This document shows, piece by piece, positions 35,477 to 44,888 of a stretch of DNA of 64,000 bases. The notes beneath the pieces were generated by a model. It ran no database searches and had not been told where the DNA came from. It saw nothing but the letters and a program-made list of their open reading frames with translations. Each line of letters starts with the position of its first letter. The stretch's first letter is position 1. Origin of the DNA: Pirellulales bacterium (lineage in GTDB: Bacteria; Planctomycetota; Planctomycetia; Pirellulales; JAEUIK01). A program made the translations under genes and the position numbers. The stretch spans positions 1 to 64,000 of the forward strand of contig JAIBBZ010000029.1 of assembly GCA_019694435.1 (NCBI GenBank), read 5' to 3'.

Positions 35477-38400
35477 CTATTCGGGCGAGTTCCCGGTCGG
35501 TGTCTGCACGGTTACGGCCATGACGATCGGAGCCGTATCGTCGTCGCCTTTGACGAATTCGATTTGAGCGATCTTTGCCGTGCGCCGTGGGACGATGCTC
35601 AAATAGCGCAGTTGCCGTTCGTGCAACAAGAACGCCAACTGCGAGCCTGGCACGTCGACGTGGCGGATGTAGTCGGCAATATGCTCGCCGTTGCGCAGCG
35701 CGTGGTCTTCAATTTCTCCGTCGGCGTATTGCAGCCGCACGACGAGCGAGACACTGCTCTTCTGGCCCAGCGGCCACGCCCAGCCGGCCACGCCCCCGAG
35801 CAGATGCACCGCCTTGGCCGGCAAGCCGCATTCGACCGTGGCGCTACGCGGCAGCGTCGCGCTCACCGGTCCCTGCTTGCCTTGCAACACGATGGCATTT
35901 CGCGCAGTGCCGCCGCGCGGATCGAGCAGTTGAAACGGCACGCCCGCAAAGGTTTGCGGTCCCCAGGCGTCGAACACCAGCCGCTCGACCGTGGCCTCGC
36001 GGCTGTAGAACATGCCTTGCGTCGACACGATCGTCGCGGCCTTGGCCAGCGACAGCGGGACATATTCGCCGCGTTGGCCGAGGAACTCCAACAGTGAAAC
36101 CAGATCGTCGGGGGGCAGCTTTTCGAATCCCTCGGGCATCACGCTTCGCGCCGACCCGAGCAGCTCGTCGATGTCCTCGCGCAAGATGGCATGCCGTTGT
36201 GCTTGGCTGTCGAGCAACTCGACCGCCGTTCGCGTCTCGCTCAGCAGCAACCCCGAGAACACCTGGCCGTCGCTCGTGGTCACCGTGTATTGACGGAAGT
36301 TGCCCTCGACCGACCGATTCGGATCGAGGATTTCGGTGAGGATCGCGGCCTTGGTCCGTACGGCGATGCCGGTCAGATCGGGACCGACGGCCTGGCCCAG
36401 CGCGCCCAGGCGATGACACTTCGCGCAGTTCTGCTCGAACACCGCGCGGCCGCGCGCGGCGTCGCCCGACCGTTCGGCCAACGGCAACAAGGCCTGCAGA
36501 ATGGCCTCGCGGTTGGCGTCGCTGGCGCCGCGTTCGGCCAGCAGAGCCTTGGCGCGCTGGGCCAGCTTGGCATTCGGATGGCTGGTCAATTGTTGCACCA
36601 GATCGAGCGTCAGGTCGCCGGGATCGATCGAGCGCTCGTCGATTGCATCGAGCAGCGCCGAGGTCCAGGCCGAGCGCCGCAGCAGCAGGCTCACAGCCGC
36701 CCCGCGCGCCGCGGGCGTCCAATGCGACCAGCGCTGGGCCACGAGCTTGCCCAGGCCCGAATGTCGCGCGTCGGCCAGGGCGTCGAACACCGCCTTGGTC
36801 AACTCGGGCGGCGATTGCGGGCCGACCCGATCCAAGAGCGCTGCCAGCGCCTCGAGATCGGCGTCGTCCACCCCGGTACTCATCCGGCCCAATTGAGCGA
36901 CGAGTTCCAAGCGGCGCTCGAGCGTTGTTTCGGCGGCGGCCAGTTCCGTCAGACCCACGTCGCGCATCCGCAGGGCGGCCTGCCGGAAACGATCTCCCAG
37001 CTTCCAGGGACCGGCGAGTTCCGAGAGCGCCAACTGGCCTGCGGTCGAGGCCCGTGCGTAGATCTCGGCCAACGCCTGCTGTTCTTCATCTGACAGCGAA
37101 AGCTCGGCAGACTCCGGCCAACCGGCGGCCAGGCCCGACCAAACGGCTTCGCCGACCGCTGCCGGGGCATCCTTCGCCGCCGCGATGATGCGGCGCGCCG
37201 TGGCCGCGTCGAACGTTTGCCGGGCCGCATGCTCGGCGACTTTGCGCACGACCTGGCAGGCCTCCGGTTCGAGCTGCCGCGCCAGCGCCGCAATGAGAAA
37301 TTCTTCCGGCTGCATCGCCGCCGCACTGGTTGCGGCCAAGGCCAACCAGTGGTCCTGGGCGCTGTTCGCGTCGGCCAGCACGGCGACGATCGCGGCGCCC
37401 GATCCAGGCTGCGGATGATCGGCCAAAGCCAGCAAGGCCGCCAGGCGAACCTGCGCGTCGGCATCCTGCACGGGCAGCGCGGCCAGGCGACCGGCGAACA
37501 CGCCTTCGATGCGCCTACCCAGACAGTTCACCGCCGCGCGGCGCACACCGGCGTCGTCATGGTCGATCAACGCCGCGACCGAGTGCTGGCTCGCCTGGTC
37601 CAAACGCCGATAAGCCGCGCTCAGATCGAATCTGTCGAGTCCGTCGATCGCCCAGAGCGACTCGATCACCTGCACGGCCGGGATCAACTCGGTCGCGGCC
37701 ACCCGCAGGAGCTGCTCGCCGACGCGATCGCTCTCCGCCGCATCGCGTCGACCACGTTCGACGAGCAACCGCCGGGCCTGCTGGCGGACCCAGGAGTTGC
37801 CGTGGGCCAACGCCGCGACGAGTTCCGTTTCGTCGGCCTCGGCCAGGCGCGGCGTGGTGATCGGGGAAGCACCGTCGGGCACCAGCCGATAGATGCGGCC
37901 GTGCGCCTTGTCGCGCTCGGGCGTGATGTACGCGTTGCCTGGTCCCGTTTCGAAACCCACCGGCGTCGGGTTGTGGCGCACGATGTAGTTGTACCAGTCG
38001 ACCATCCAGATCGCGCCGTCGGGGCCCAGGTGCGTTTCGATGGGCGCCGTCCACGGATCATCGCTCGCCAGCAGATTGAACCCGTCGCGAGCCACGAAGC
38101 CGGCGCCGTGGGGCACGACAAAATCGATGTGCACCAGGTGCCCGGTCGGTTCGCACACCAGCGCCGCGCGATTGCGGAGATGTTCCGGGACGCTGTCGCT
38201 CGTCAGCCAGGTGAAACCGGCCGCCGCCGTGTAGCCGCCGTGAAAATCGACCTGCCGCAGGTCGCTGCCGATGTGATGAAACTGCTTGTGGTCCTCGATG
38301 CCCGCGCTGCCGATCGCCTTCAGGCCGCGGACGCGTTCGAGATAGCGATTCGGGATCGCCAGGTGCACCGCATGTTGGTTGTTGGCCGTCGAGGCGAAGG

Positions 38401-39766
38401 GAATCCCCCGGGCATCGAAGCCTAATCCCCAGGTGTTGTTGCTCGTCGGCGTCAGGATCTCCAGCGCCGTGCCGTCGGTCCGAAACCGCAGGAGCGACTG
38501 CTTGAACGGCTCCGCGTCGCCGATCCGCCCACCGCTATAGCCGACCGTGGCCCAAATCCAATTGTCGGGCCCCCACTGAAAGTTGCTGTGAACGGCGTGC
38601 GTGTCGAATTTTCCGAAACCGGTGATGATCTCGGTATGTCGGTCGGCGACGTCGTCGCCGTCGGTATCTTGAAAATAGACGATGTGCGGCGCGAGCGCGA
38701 CGAGGGCCCCGCCGTGGACCACTTGGATGCTGGTCGGGATATTGAGCCGGTCAGCAAACACCGTGAAGCGGTCGGCCCGTCCATCACCGTCGGTGTCTTC
38801 GCAGATCTTGATGCGGTCGTGGCCCGCGTAGGGCTCGAACACGTCGTTCGGATAATCGACGCTCTCGACGACCCACAAGCGCCCCCGCTCGTCGAAGGTC
38901 GTCGTCAACGGCTTGACGATCTCCGGCTCGGCGGCGAACAACTCGACGTGAAACCCTTCGTGCAGGTGCATGTGCCGCATCGAATCGACCGGGGCCAGAG
39001 GGCCGGGCCGGTCGTCGACCACCGGGTTCGCCGGCGCATCGTCCGATAGTTCGCCGGCCGCCCAGCGGACGGCTTGTTCGATCAGGCCATGAAACCCCGG
39101 CTGCGCCCAGGTCTGTTCGTCGTGGCCCAGGGCAGTGTAGTAAACACGCCCGCGCCCTTGTTCGCGTACCCATGCATACGGCTCGTAGCGCCCTGCATCC
39201 TCGCGGCCCATCAGCACGCGCAGGTCGTTGACCAGCTCGTTATGAACGTAGGTTTCGTCGTCGGTCTCGAAACTGCGGACCTCGCGCATCGCTGGATGCT
39301 GGGCGTCGAGAATCCGTGCTCGAAAGGTTTCGCGACCGTGACTCGCGAAGCGTCCGCCGACCAATGCACCGTAGCGCGGGCTGTTGCGAAAGGCATGCGA
39401 CGCGCAGTGAATCGCCACCAGGCCGTGACCGCCCTCGACGTACGCAGTCAGCGCCGCCTCGGCCGCCTCGGGCAATTGCCCGTCGTCCTTGTAGATTGCC
39501 ACGCAGTCGTAACGGTTGAGGTTCTCTGCGTTGAAGTCGTCGACCTGTTCGGTGTAGGTCACCGCGATGTTTCGCCCGACCAAGGCCGGCGCCAGCAAGC
39601 GAACCATCTCGGCCGGGCGGTGGCTGCCGGAACTGCCGCCCAGGAGCAGCACTCGATGCGCCGCGGGCGGATCGGCGGCCCGGGCCGGGGCCATGGAAAT
39701 CGCAAGTGCGACAATCGCCACGATTGCGCCGAGCCGATCTTGGAAATACAGGCCGGTCCGTTTCAT
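35477..39766 (-). CDS. ThuA / PVC-type dehydrogenase / HEAT repeat / cytochrome c fusion
   Basis: This is a 1429-residue exported protein. A signal peptide (about 1-30, PARAADP) leads into a ThuA domain (about 36-245). The PVC-type membrane-bound dehydrogenase propeller follows (about 270-680), with repeated D-T-D-G-D motifs as in ICEDTDGDGRAD. HEAT-like helical repeats cover about 690-1090. The single haem motif CAKCH is near residues 1112-1116, followed by a cytochrome-type domain. The C-terminal 150 residues are beta-rich. The ATG at 39766 has weak upstream support, and the frame is open further without export signal. It is probably an envelope redox enzyme, with a sugar or carbohydrate-like substrate suggested by its families. 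It is divergent from the kinase at 40127. Confidence 0.93.
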   Translation of the reverse strand: MKRTGLYFQDRLGAIVAIVALAISMAPARAADPPAAHRVLLLGGSSGSHRPAEMVRLLAPALVGRNIAVTYTEQVDDFNAENLNRYDCVAIYKDDGQLPEAAEAALTAYVEGGHGLVAIHCASHAFRNSPRYGALVGGRFASHGRETFRARILDAQHPAMREVRSFETDDETYVHNELVNDLRVLMGREDAGRYEPYAWVREQGRGRVYYTALGHDEQTWAQPGFHGLIEQAVRWAAGELSDDAPANPVVDDRPGPLAPVDSMRHMHLHEGFHVELFAAEPEIVKPLTTTFDERGRLWVVESVDYPNDVFEPYAGHDRIKICEDTDGDGRADRFTVFADRLNIPTSIQVVHGGALVALAPHIVYFQDTDGDDVADRHTEIITGFGKFDTHAVHSNFQWGPDNWIWATVGYSGGRIGDAEPFKQSLLRFRTDGTALEILTPTSNNTWGLGFDARGIPFASTANNQHAVHLAIPNRYLERVRGLKAIGSAGIEDHKQFHHIGSDLRQVDFHGGYTAAAGFTWLTSDSVPEHLRNRAALVCEPTGHLVHIDFVVPHGAGFVARDGFNLLASDDPWTAPIETHLGPDGAIWMVDWYNYIVRHNPTPVGFETGPGNAYITPERDKAHGRIYRLVPDGASPITTPRLAEADETELVAALAHGNSWVRQQARRLLVERGRRDAAESDRVGEQLLRVAATELIPAVQVIESLWAIDGLDRFDLSAAYRRLDQASQHSVAALIDHDDAGVRRAAVNCLGRRIEGVFAGRLAALPVQDADAQVRLAALLALADHPQPGSGAAIVAVLADANSAQDHWLALAATSAAAMQPEEFLIAALARQLEPEACQVVRKVAEHAARQTFDAATARRIIAAAKDAPAAVGEAVWSGLAAGWPESAELSLSDEEQQALAEIYARASTAGQLALSELAGPWKLGDRFRQAALRMRDVGLTELAAAETTLERRLELVAQLGRMSTGVDDADLEALAALLDRVGPQSPPELTKAVFDALADARHSGLGKLVAQRWSHWTPAARGAAVSLLLRRSAWTSALLDAIDERSIDPGDLTLDLVQQLTSHPNAKLAQRAKALLAERGASDANREAILQALLPLAERSGDAARGRAVFEQNCAKCHRLGALGQAVGPDLTGIAVRTKAAILTEILDPNRSVEGNFRQYTVTTSDGQVFSGLLLSETRTAVELLDSQAQRHAILREDIDELLGSARSVMPEGFEKLPPDDLVSLLEFLGQRGEYVPLSLAKAATIVSTQGMFYSREATVERLVFDAWGPQTFAGVPFQLLDPRGGTARNAIVLQGKQGPVSATLPRSATVECGLPAKAVHLLGGVAGWAWPLGQKSSVSLVVRLQYADGEIEDHALRNGEHIADYIRHVDVPGSQLAFLLHERQLRYLSIVPRRTAKIAQIEFVKGDDDTAPIVMAVTVQTPTGNSPE

Positions 39767-40126
39767 GGCGCCCAACGTTTTCTCGGAGATTTTTTCCGAA
39801 ACAGCGAGCGACCGCGCTCGTTGCCAACCGAACGGCAGAAATCCCGCCCCCCGGATGCCAAATGATAAACCAAGCCTCGTCGGCTCCAAACCCTTGGCAG
39901 CCGCGAACCTGCATCGCGCGGCGCGTCTCTGATGAAGCGTTGGCCAGGCGGTTGCCGCCCCGATTCTTGGCGAACCTAGTCCCGAATGGTGGCGTATAAC
40001 GCCAAGAATCCAAGCCAGCCAACGAAGTAGAAGTACGCGGTAAGGAGCGCAAAGACTGGTTCCCGCCGGTGGCCGCCAGGTATGGCAGCCTCCCACCTGG
40101 CAGTCGTCCAGCGAAAGTACGGCCCA
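39767..40126. other. 360-bp divergent intergenic region with an 11-bp inverted repeat
   Basis: This lies between the giant haem-protein gene (minus) and the membrane kinase gene (plus). It holds the inverted repeat at 39962-40010 listed separately and a TATAAC at 39995-40000. No gene is supported. An in-frame earlier ATG for the kinase at 40082 lies inside it. Confidence 0.5.
39962..40010. repeat. 11-bp perfect inverted repeat, possible operator or attenuator
   Basis: GATTCTTGGCG (39962-39972) and CGCCAAGAATC (40000-40010) are perfect complements separated by 27 bases. The pair sits midway between the divergent haem-protein and kinase genes. The TATAAC at 39995-40000 directly precedes the right arm and shares its first base, so a protein bound here could control a promoter. 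No regulator binding is known. Confidence 0.5.
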
Positions 40127-41839
40127 ATGATGGAGCCTTTCGACACACGGACCGACGACGGTTCGTCCGGCACCCACACCGGACGACCGCCGGGTTTGCG
40201 TCCGCAGATTCTGGCCGCTGACGAGGTAACTCTCGAAATCGATTCACCCGGTTCACGGCCGGCCCCACGCATTTGCCCCTGGGGTGACTCGACGGGCACC
40301 GGCATGTCGGCCGAAACGGTCGCCTTGTTGCGAACCCGGCTGCGGGCCGCGGCGCTGGTGCTGTTCATCGGCTCGGGCGCCTTTCTGATCTGGGTGTTTT
40401 ATGCCCAGGCGACGACCCAACTGAGCGTGCACGGCCATCGCCAGGCGGTCTTGAACGCGCTGCACGTGGCCTTCGTGCTCGTCGAAGGGCTCTGCGCGGC
40501 GTTGCTGTGGAGCCGACTATGCCTGGCTCCGTGGATGCTGCGGCTGTTCGAAACGGCCATCTTCGGCCTGCCGGCGCTGTACTTCGTCGTCATGGGCGAG
40601 ATGCGGATTCGCGTGTGCGCGCAGGTCAACGATCACATCGGGCTGATCGCGGCCGTCTCAGAGTTGGCCACGCCGTGGCTGTGCCTGATCATGGTCTACG
40701 GCATGTTCATTCCGAACAACTGGCGGCGCGCCGCGATGGTGGTGGTGCCGATGGCGCTCTTGCCGCTGGCTATCCTGCAGGTCGCGCGGTGGAGCGATCC
40801 GACGGTCGCGGCCACGATTCCGGCGCTCAGCCTGTCGGCGGTCGCGATCTACCTGTCGACCACCGCGCTGATGGCCATCTACGGCACGCACACGATCCAC
40901 AGCTTGCGCCGCGAGGCCTATGCCGCGCGGCAGTTGGGCCAGTACAAGTTGCGCGCGCTGTTGGGCGTCGGCGGGATGGGCGAGGTCTACCTGGCCGAGC
41001 ATCAATTGCTCAAGCGGCCGTGCGCTATCAAGCTCATTCGTCCCGGCCGTGCCGCCGACCCAAGGGCCCTGGCCCGGTTCGAACGCGAGGTCCGCGCCAC
41101 GGCCAAGCTCTCGCACTGGAACTCGGTCGAGATCTTCGATTACGGCCGCGCCGACGACGGCACGTTCTACTACGTCATGGAATACCTGCCCGGCCTGAGC
41201 ATCCACGACCTGGTGCGGCGGTTCGGACCGCTCCCGCCCGAGCGGACCATCCATCTGCTGCGGCAAACGTGCGATGCGTTGTCCGAGGCGCACGCGGCGC
41301 AGCTGGTCCATCGCGACATCAAGCCGGGGAACCTGTTCGCGGCGCAGCGCGGCGGCGTGTTCGACGTGGCCAAGCTGCTCGATTTCGGTCTCGTCAAGGA
41401 CAAGGACCTCACCCAGCACGAGGATCTCGAGCTGACGACCGAGGGTTCGGTCAACGGTTCGCCGCTCTACATGGCCCCCGAGCAGGCCCGCGGCTTGGAT
41501 CCCGATGCGCGCACCGACATCTACAGCCTAGGCGCGGTGGCGTATTTCATGCTCACCGGGCGGCCGCCGTTCGAAGGCCCCAAGGCGGTCGACGTGATCA
41601 TTGCGCATGCACGCGATCCGGTCGTACCGCCGTCGATGGTCCGGCCGGGCATCCCGACCGATCTCGAACAGGTCGTGCTGCGGTGCCTGGCCAAGGACCC
41701 CACGCGGCGCTACGCCTCGGCACAGGATCTCAAGGCAGCCCTGGCCGCCTGCGAGCTGGCCGATGGCTGGTCCGAGGAACGGGCCCGGCAGTGGTGGGCC
41801 GAGATTGGCCAGCGCGACGAGGCCGCCGTTTCGGTGTAG
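40127..41839 (+). CDS. Ser/Thr protein kinase with an N-terminal multi-span membrane domain
   Basis: This is a 570-residue protein. I use the ATG at 40127; an ATG 15 codons upstream is possible, and neither has a strong ribosome site. Residues about 70-260 hold six hydrophobic segments with no sensor domain that I recognise. The Hanks-type kinase domain follows (about 270-545): Gly loop GVGGMGEVYLA (280-290), VAIK-type Lys K302 (CAIKLI), Glu321, HRDIKPGN (395-402), DFG (419-421) and APE (450-452), all present, so it should be active. In most planctomycete kinases the kinase domain is N-terminal and the membrane segment follows; here the order is reversed. Confidence 0.93.
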   Translation: MMEPFDTRTDDGSSGTHTGRPPGLRPQILAADEVTLEIDSPGSRPAPRICPWGDSTGTGMSAETVALLRTRLRAAALVLFIGSGAFLIWVFYAQATTQLSVHGHRQAVLNALHVAFVLVEGLCAALLWSRLCLAPWMLRLFETAIFGLPALYFVVMGEMRIRVCAQVNDHIGLIAAVSELATPWLCLIMVYGMFIPNNWRRAAMVVVPMALLPLAILQVARWSDPTVAATIPALSLSAVAIYLSTTALMAIYGTHTIHSLRREAYAARQLGQYKLRALLGVGGMGEVYLAEHQLLKRPCAIKLIRPGRAADPRALARFEREVRATAKLSHWNSVEIFDYGRADDGTFYYVMEYLPGLSIHDLVRRFGPLPPERTIHLLRQTCDALSEAHAAQLVHRDIKPGNLFAAQRGGVFDVAKLLDFGLVKDKDLTQHEDLELTTEGSVNGSPLYMAPEQARGLDPDARTDIYSLGAVAYFMLTGRPPFEGPKAVDVIIAHARDPVVPPSMVRPGIPTDLEQVVLRCLAKDPTRRYASAQDLKAALAACELADGWSEERARQWWAEIGQRDEAAVSV

Positions 41840-41876
41840 GTGTCGTGCTGCTGGCTGCGATGGTCGACCTGGAGCG

Positions 41877-43067
41877 CTAGAAGCCCCAGAACAACAAGAC
41901 GTTATAGTCGATGTCGTTGGGCTTCGCGCCGTTCGGCGTGCTGTCGTAGCGATCGAGCAGGCCGAACTCCAGGTTCAGATTCCGCGCCGTGTCGAGCGCG
42001 ATCGCATAGCCGGCGCGACTGTTGACGCGGACGTGGCTGATATCGGTCACGTCGACAAACGCGTCGCTCGAGCCGGTGATCTTCTGTCGCGGCGTGAGCT
42101 TGTATTCCAGGTCGAACCCCAGCTTCGATTCAGGAACGAACTCATTGTCGGGACTGCCAATTTCGCGCGCCGTACCGGCACCGGCCCGAAGGTCGAGAAA
42201 ACCCTGGTCGCCCTTGTAGGCGTGATAGGTCAAGCCGCTATGAAGCGTGAGGCGCACGTCGAAGTTGCGGAACTCGTCGTATTCCGTCATCGAGTTCACG
42301 AACCAGGCATAGGGTGAATCGGAAATGTTCCAGTCCTGATTGACTTCCAGGATCGCCTTGTTCTCGGTCAGCTTGCCGAAGTTCTCACTGCGACCGTAGA
42401 GCAGGTCGAACTTGAACTTGTCCTGCGGCGTTTCGCGCGCCAGCTTCGTGCCAAATCGGCTGCTGAACAATTGCGTATTCCCGTCGGCTCCGTTGATGCC
42501 GGCCTCGATGCGCCCGCTCCACAGCTTGGGCGGCGCCTCGGGGATGGGCTCGACGATCACCGTGGCGGCCGGCTGGTCGTCGTCGGCCGTCGGCGCCGAC
42601 TCGCCGGGAGGCGCGGCAACGGCCTCGGGCGCGCTCGGAGGTATCGTCCCGGCCGGCGCCAACAACTCCGGCTGGGCATCGGTCGAGGGGAGCGAGATGC
42701 TGGTCGGCGTGGGCGGTAAGAGCGGCGCCGCAGGCGGAGGCGTGGGCACCGGTGTTTGCGACGTTGGCGGAGGCGCCGAAAAGCCCGGATTGAGCGGTAC
42801 CGTTGCCACGGGCGCGGCCAAGGGAGGATATGCCGGTGGCGCCTGAGGCAAGTAGGCCTGCGCCGGATAGGCCGGCGCGTAATTCAACGGTTGCTGCGCA
42901 GGATACAGCGGCGCGGTCGCGCGCGGAGCGGATTGCGGCGCCGACAGCGTGGGCACCGGCTGAGCATACTGACCAAGCGCCGTGCTGTTGGGGGCCAGGC
43001 CGGATCCCCATGCGGCGAAGGCCATCGACCACCAGACGCACCACGGCCCCAAGCTGGACTTGCCCAT
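41877..43067 (-). CDS. DUF481 domain outer-membrane barrel with Pro-rich linker
   Basis: This 396-residue protein has a signal peptide (about 1-32), then a long Pro/Ala/Gln-rich linker (33-170). The C-terminal domain (about 185-396) has alternating short strands with Gly and aromatic residues (TYHAYKGDQGFLDLRAGAG, SRAGYAIALD), fitting the DUF481 family, an outer-membrane barrel of unknown cargo. It ends in VLLFWGF, an aromatic C-terminus typical of barrels. I use the ATG at 43067, which has GAGGT upstream; the frame extends to 43223 without a signal peptide. Confidence 0.87.
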   Translation of the reverse strand: MGKSSLGPWCVWWSMAFAAWGSGLAPNSTALGQYAQPVPTLSAPQSAPRATAPLYPAQQPLNYAPAYPAQAYLPQAPPAYPPLAAPVATVPLNPGFSAPPPTSQTPVPTPPPAAPLLPPTPTSISLPSTDAQPELLAPAGTIPPSAPEAVAAPPGESAPTADDDQPAATVIVEPIPEAPPKLWSGRIEAGINGADGNTQLFSSRFGTKLARETPQDKFKFDLLYGRSENFGKLTENKAILEVNQDWNISDSPYAWFVNSMTEYDEFRNFDVRLTLHSGLTYHAYKGDQGFLDLRAGAGTAREIGSPDNEFVPESKLGFDLEYKLTPRQKITGSSDAFVDVTDISHVRVNSRAGYAIALDTARNLNLEFGLLDRYDSTPNGAKPNDIDYNVLLFWGF

Positions 43068-43274
43068 CCTGACCTCAACTCGATATCGCAGCGCAGGCGC
43101 GCGCGGCAGCCCGGGAACGCCGCTGCCGGAAGAAAAGCGAGGGGGAAAGTAGCCGAACGATGAGCGATCGAGCAAGGCCGCTCGCGAGAAAACGCTTGAC
43201 GACAGCGTCGAACGTGCTGGCAACCACGTGCGTGCTAGCTGCTCGCCAAGAGACCGGCGGCCCGTGCAACCCGC

Positions 43275-44888
43275 CTACATCTGCGGCAAATCGCGGGTGA
43301 TATCGAATCGCGTGAAGGCCCAACTGACTGCGGCGACCATCGGCACGGCAACCGTCACGGCCAGCGCGCTGGCCACCAACACGGCCGCGGCCGGCGAGTC
43401 GGTCAACAGCATCACTCCCGCCGCGGGCCCGCCCACGATCAGGCCGATGATCATCCAGGCAAACGTCTTAGTCACGCCCAGCACCAGGTGGCGGCCGAAA
43501 TTCTGAAAGTCCATCGGCTGGCCCAGCATGGTCTGGGGCGGAAACAATAAGAACATCGCATTCTCGAGCCCAAACAGAATCACGTTCACCGGCGCCGCCA
43601 CGACGGGCACCGCAAAGATCCATTGCGGCCGGCCGGCGTAGATGCAAACGGCCGCCCACGCGAAGGTTTGCAAGGCCGTGGTCAGCGCGCAGGGCACGAG
43701 CAACTCGCCCGCGGCGATCGCCCAGGGGCGCAGCGGCAGTAGTTTCAGCCAGTCCATGCGCGCCATCTCGCTGCGAAAGTCACACCGCAGCGTCCAGATC
43801 AGCATCAACGTCAGATAGCCGATCGACAGCGGCGCGATGCCCAACAGCAAGTCGCTGGAGAAGCGGTCCGGTTTGCTCAACAAGGGCACTAATCCCGGCG
43901 CGGCGCCGATGCCCACGATTACAAGGAACAACCACCAATTGGTCCGCACCAGCGTGGTCGCTTGGCGCCAAGCGATAGGCCCCGCCCCGGCCAGCCATGG
44001 CAGCATCGGCAGGCGCCGCGCCGCGGCTCTTTCGCCGCGGACGATCAGCCCGCCGCCGCGGCGGACCATCTCGATCCGCTTTTGCATTCGCTGGCTCGCA
44101 TGAATGGCCGCCTCGTAATAGTTGGCATCGAGCCAGAGGATGCCGGCGACGAGCAACCCGTCGATGGCCAATCCCAGCGCTGCCCATCCGCAAAACTCCC
44201 CCCAATCGCGCGCCACGATCACGTGTGCAAACACCGTAAAGGGCGCCAACAGCACGCGGGCAGGCAGCGATGCGCGGAGCTGCTGCCAGTAGTCTGCCGG
44301 GTCACCGGTGAGCGATTGGCGCCAGGCCAGAAGCGCGGCCGTGCCCGCCAACACCAGGACCGCGATCAGCACGTTGCGCCGCAGAGTCGTCACCGCTGCC
44401 AGGCGTTGCGCACACAGCGTCAGGCCGACGGGTAACAGCTGCACGCCATAGATGGCGAGCCATGCGCCGGCCAGCACGAACCAGGCATCGTGGCGGTAGC
44501 GCATCAGCCAGATGCAAAAGAAAAACGCGGAAAACAATGCCCCGAACCACCGCCCCACCAGCTTATAGATGAGCAACTGCCGGCGCGTGAAGGGCGCCGG
44601 AAACAGCAGGTCCACTTCCGCGGGCCGGAATGCCAGCGAACCTTCGCCGCTGCCGAGCAAGGCTGTAAGTGTGAGCAAGAAAAACGCCACCGGCCCCCAG
44701 CCGAGAAACTCCTCAGGGGGGCGGGTTTGCCGCAGATACAGCCCCAGACCGAACAGCAGTTGCGAGCCCAGGACCAACACCCCGAGCACGAAGAACACCA
44801 GTCCGCGCACCGAGCGCGTGCGACGCAGCAGCCGCCGCAGCAGTGCCTTGGCCTGCAGGTGCATCAAGAACCACAGCGCGCGCGGCAT
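43275..44888 (-). CDS. ABC exporter permease, putative
   Basis: This is a 537-residue membrane protein with about a dozen hydrophobic segments. Its ATG shares one base with the stop of the ATPase gene (TAATG), so the two are co-translated and form one ABC system. The N-terminal part includes LQAKALLRRLLRRTRSVRG and a membrane helix; later segments carry paired Trp-rich loops. I know similar two-gene planctomycete exporters but cannot name the substrate. It is convergent to nothing; the DUF481 gene begins 207 bases away on the same strand. Confidence 0.85.
   Translation of the reverse strand: MPRALWFLMHLQAKALLRRLLRRTRSVRGLVFFVLGVLVLGSQLLFGLGLYLRQTRPPEEFLGWGPVAFFLLTLTALLGSGEGSLAFRPAEVDLLFPAPFTRRQLLIYKLVGRWFGALFSAFFFCIWLMRYRHDAWFVLAGAWLAIYGVQLLPVGLTLCAQRLAAVTTLRRNVLIAVLVLAGTAALLAWRQSLTGDPADYWQQLRASLPARVLLAPFTVFAHVIVARDWGEFCGWAALGLAIDGLLVAGILWLDANYYEAAIHASQRMQKRIEMVRRGGGLIVRGERAAARRLPMLPWLAGAGPIAWRQATTLVRTNWWLFLVIVGIGAAPGLVPLLSKPDRFSSDLLLGIAPLSIGYLTLMLIWTLRCDFRSEMARMDWLKLLPLRPWAIAAGELLVPCALTTALQTFAWAAVCIYAGRPQWIFAVPVVAAPVNVILFGLENAMFLLFPPQTMLGQPMDFQNFGRHLVLGVTKTFAWMIIGLIVGGPAAGVMLLTDSPAAAVLVASALAVTVAVPMVAAVSWAFTRFDITRDLPQM

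Noticed and set aside
39995..40000. TATAAC as the -10 of a promoter for the kinase gene
   Set aside because: No acceptable -35 lies 16-18 bases upstream; it is noted only with the inverted repeat.
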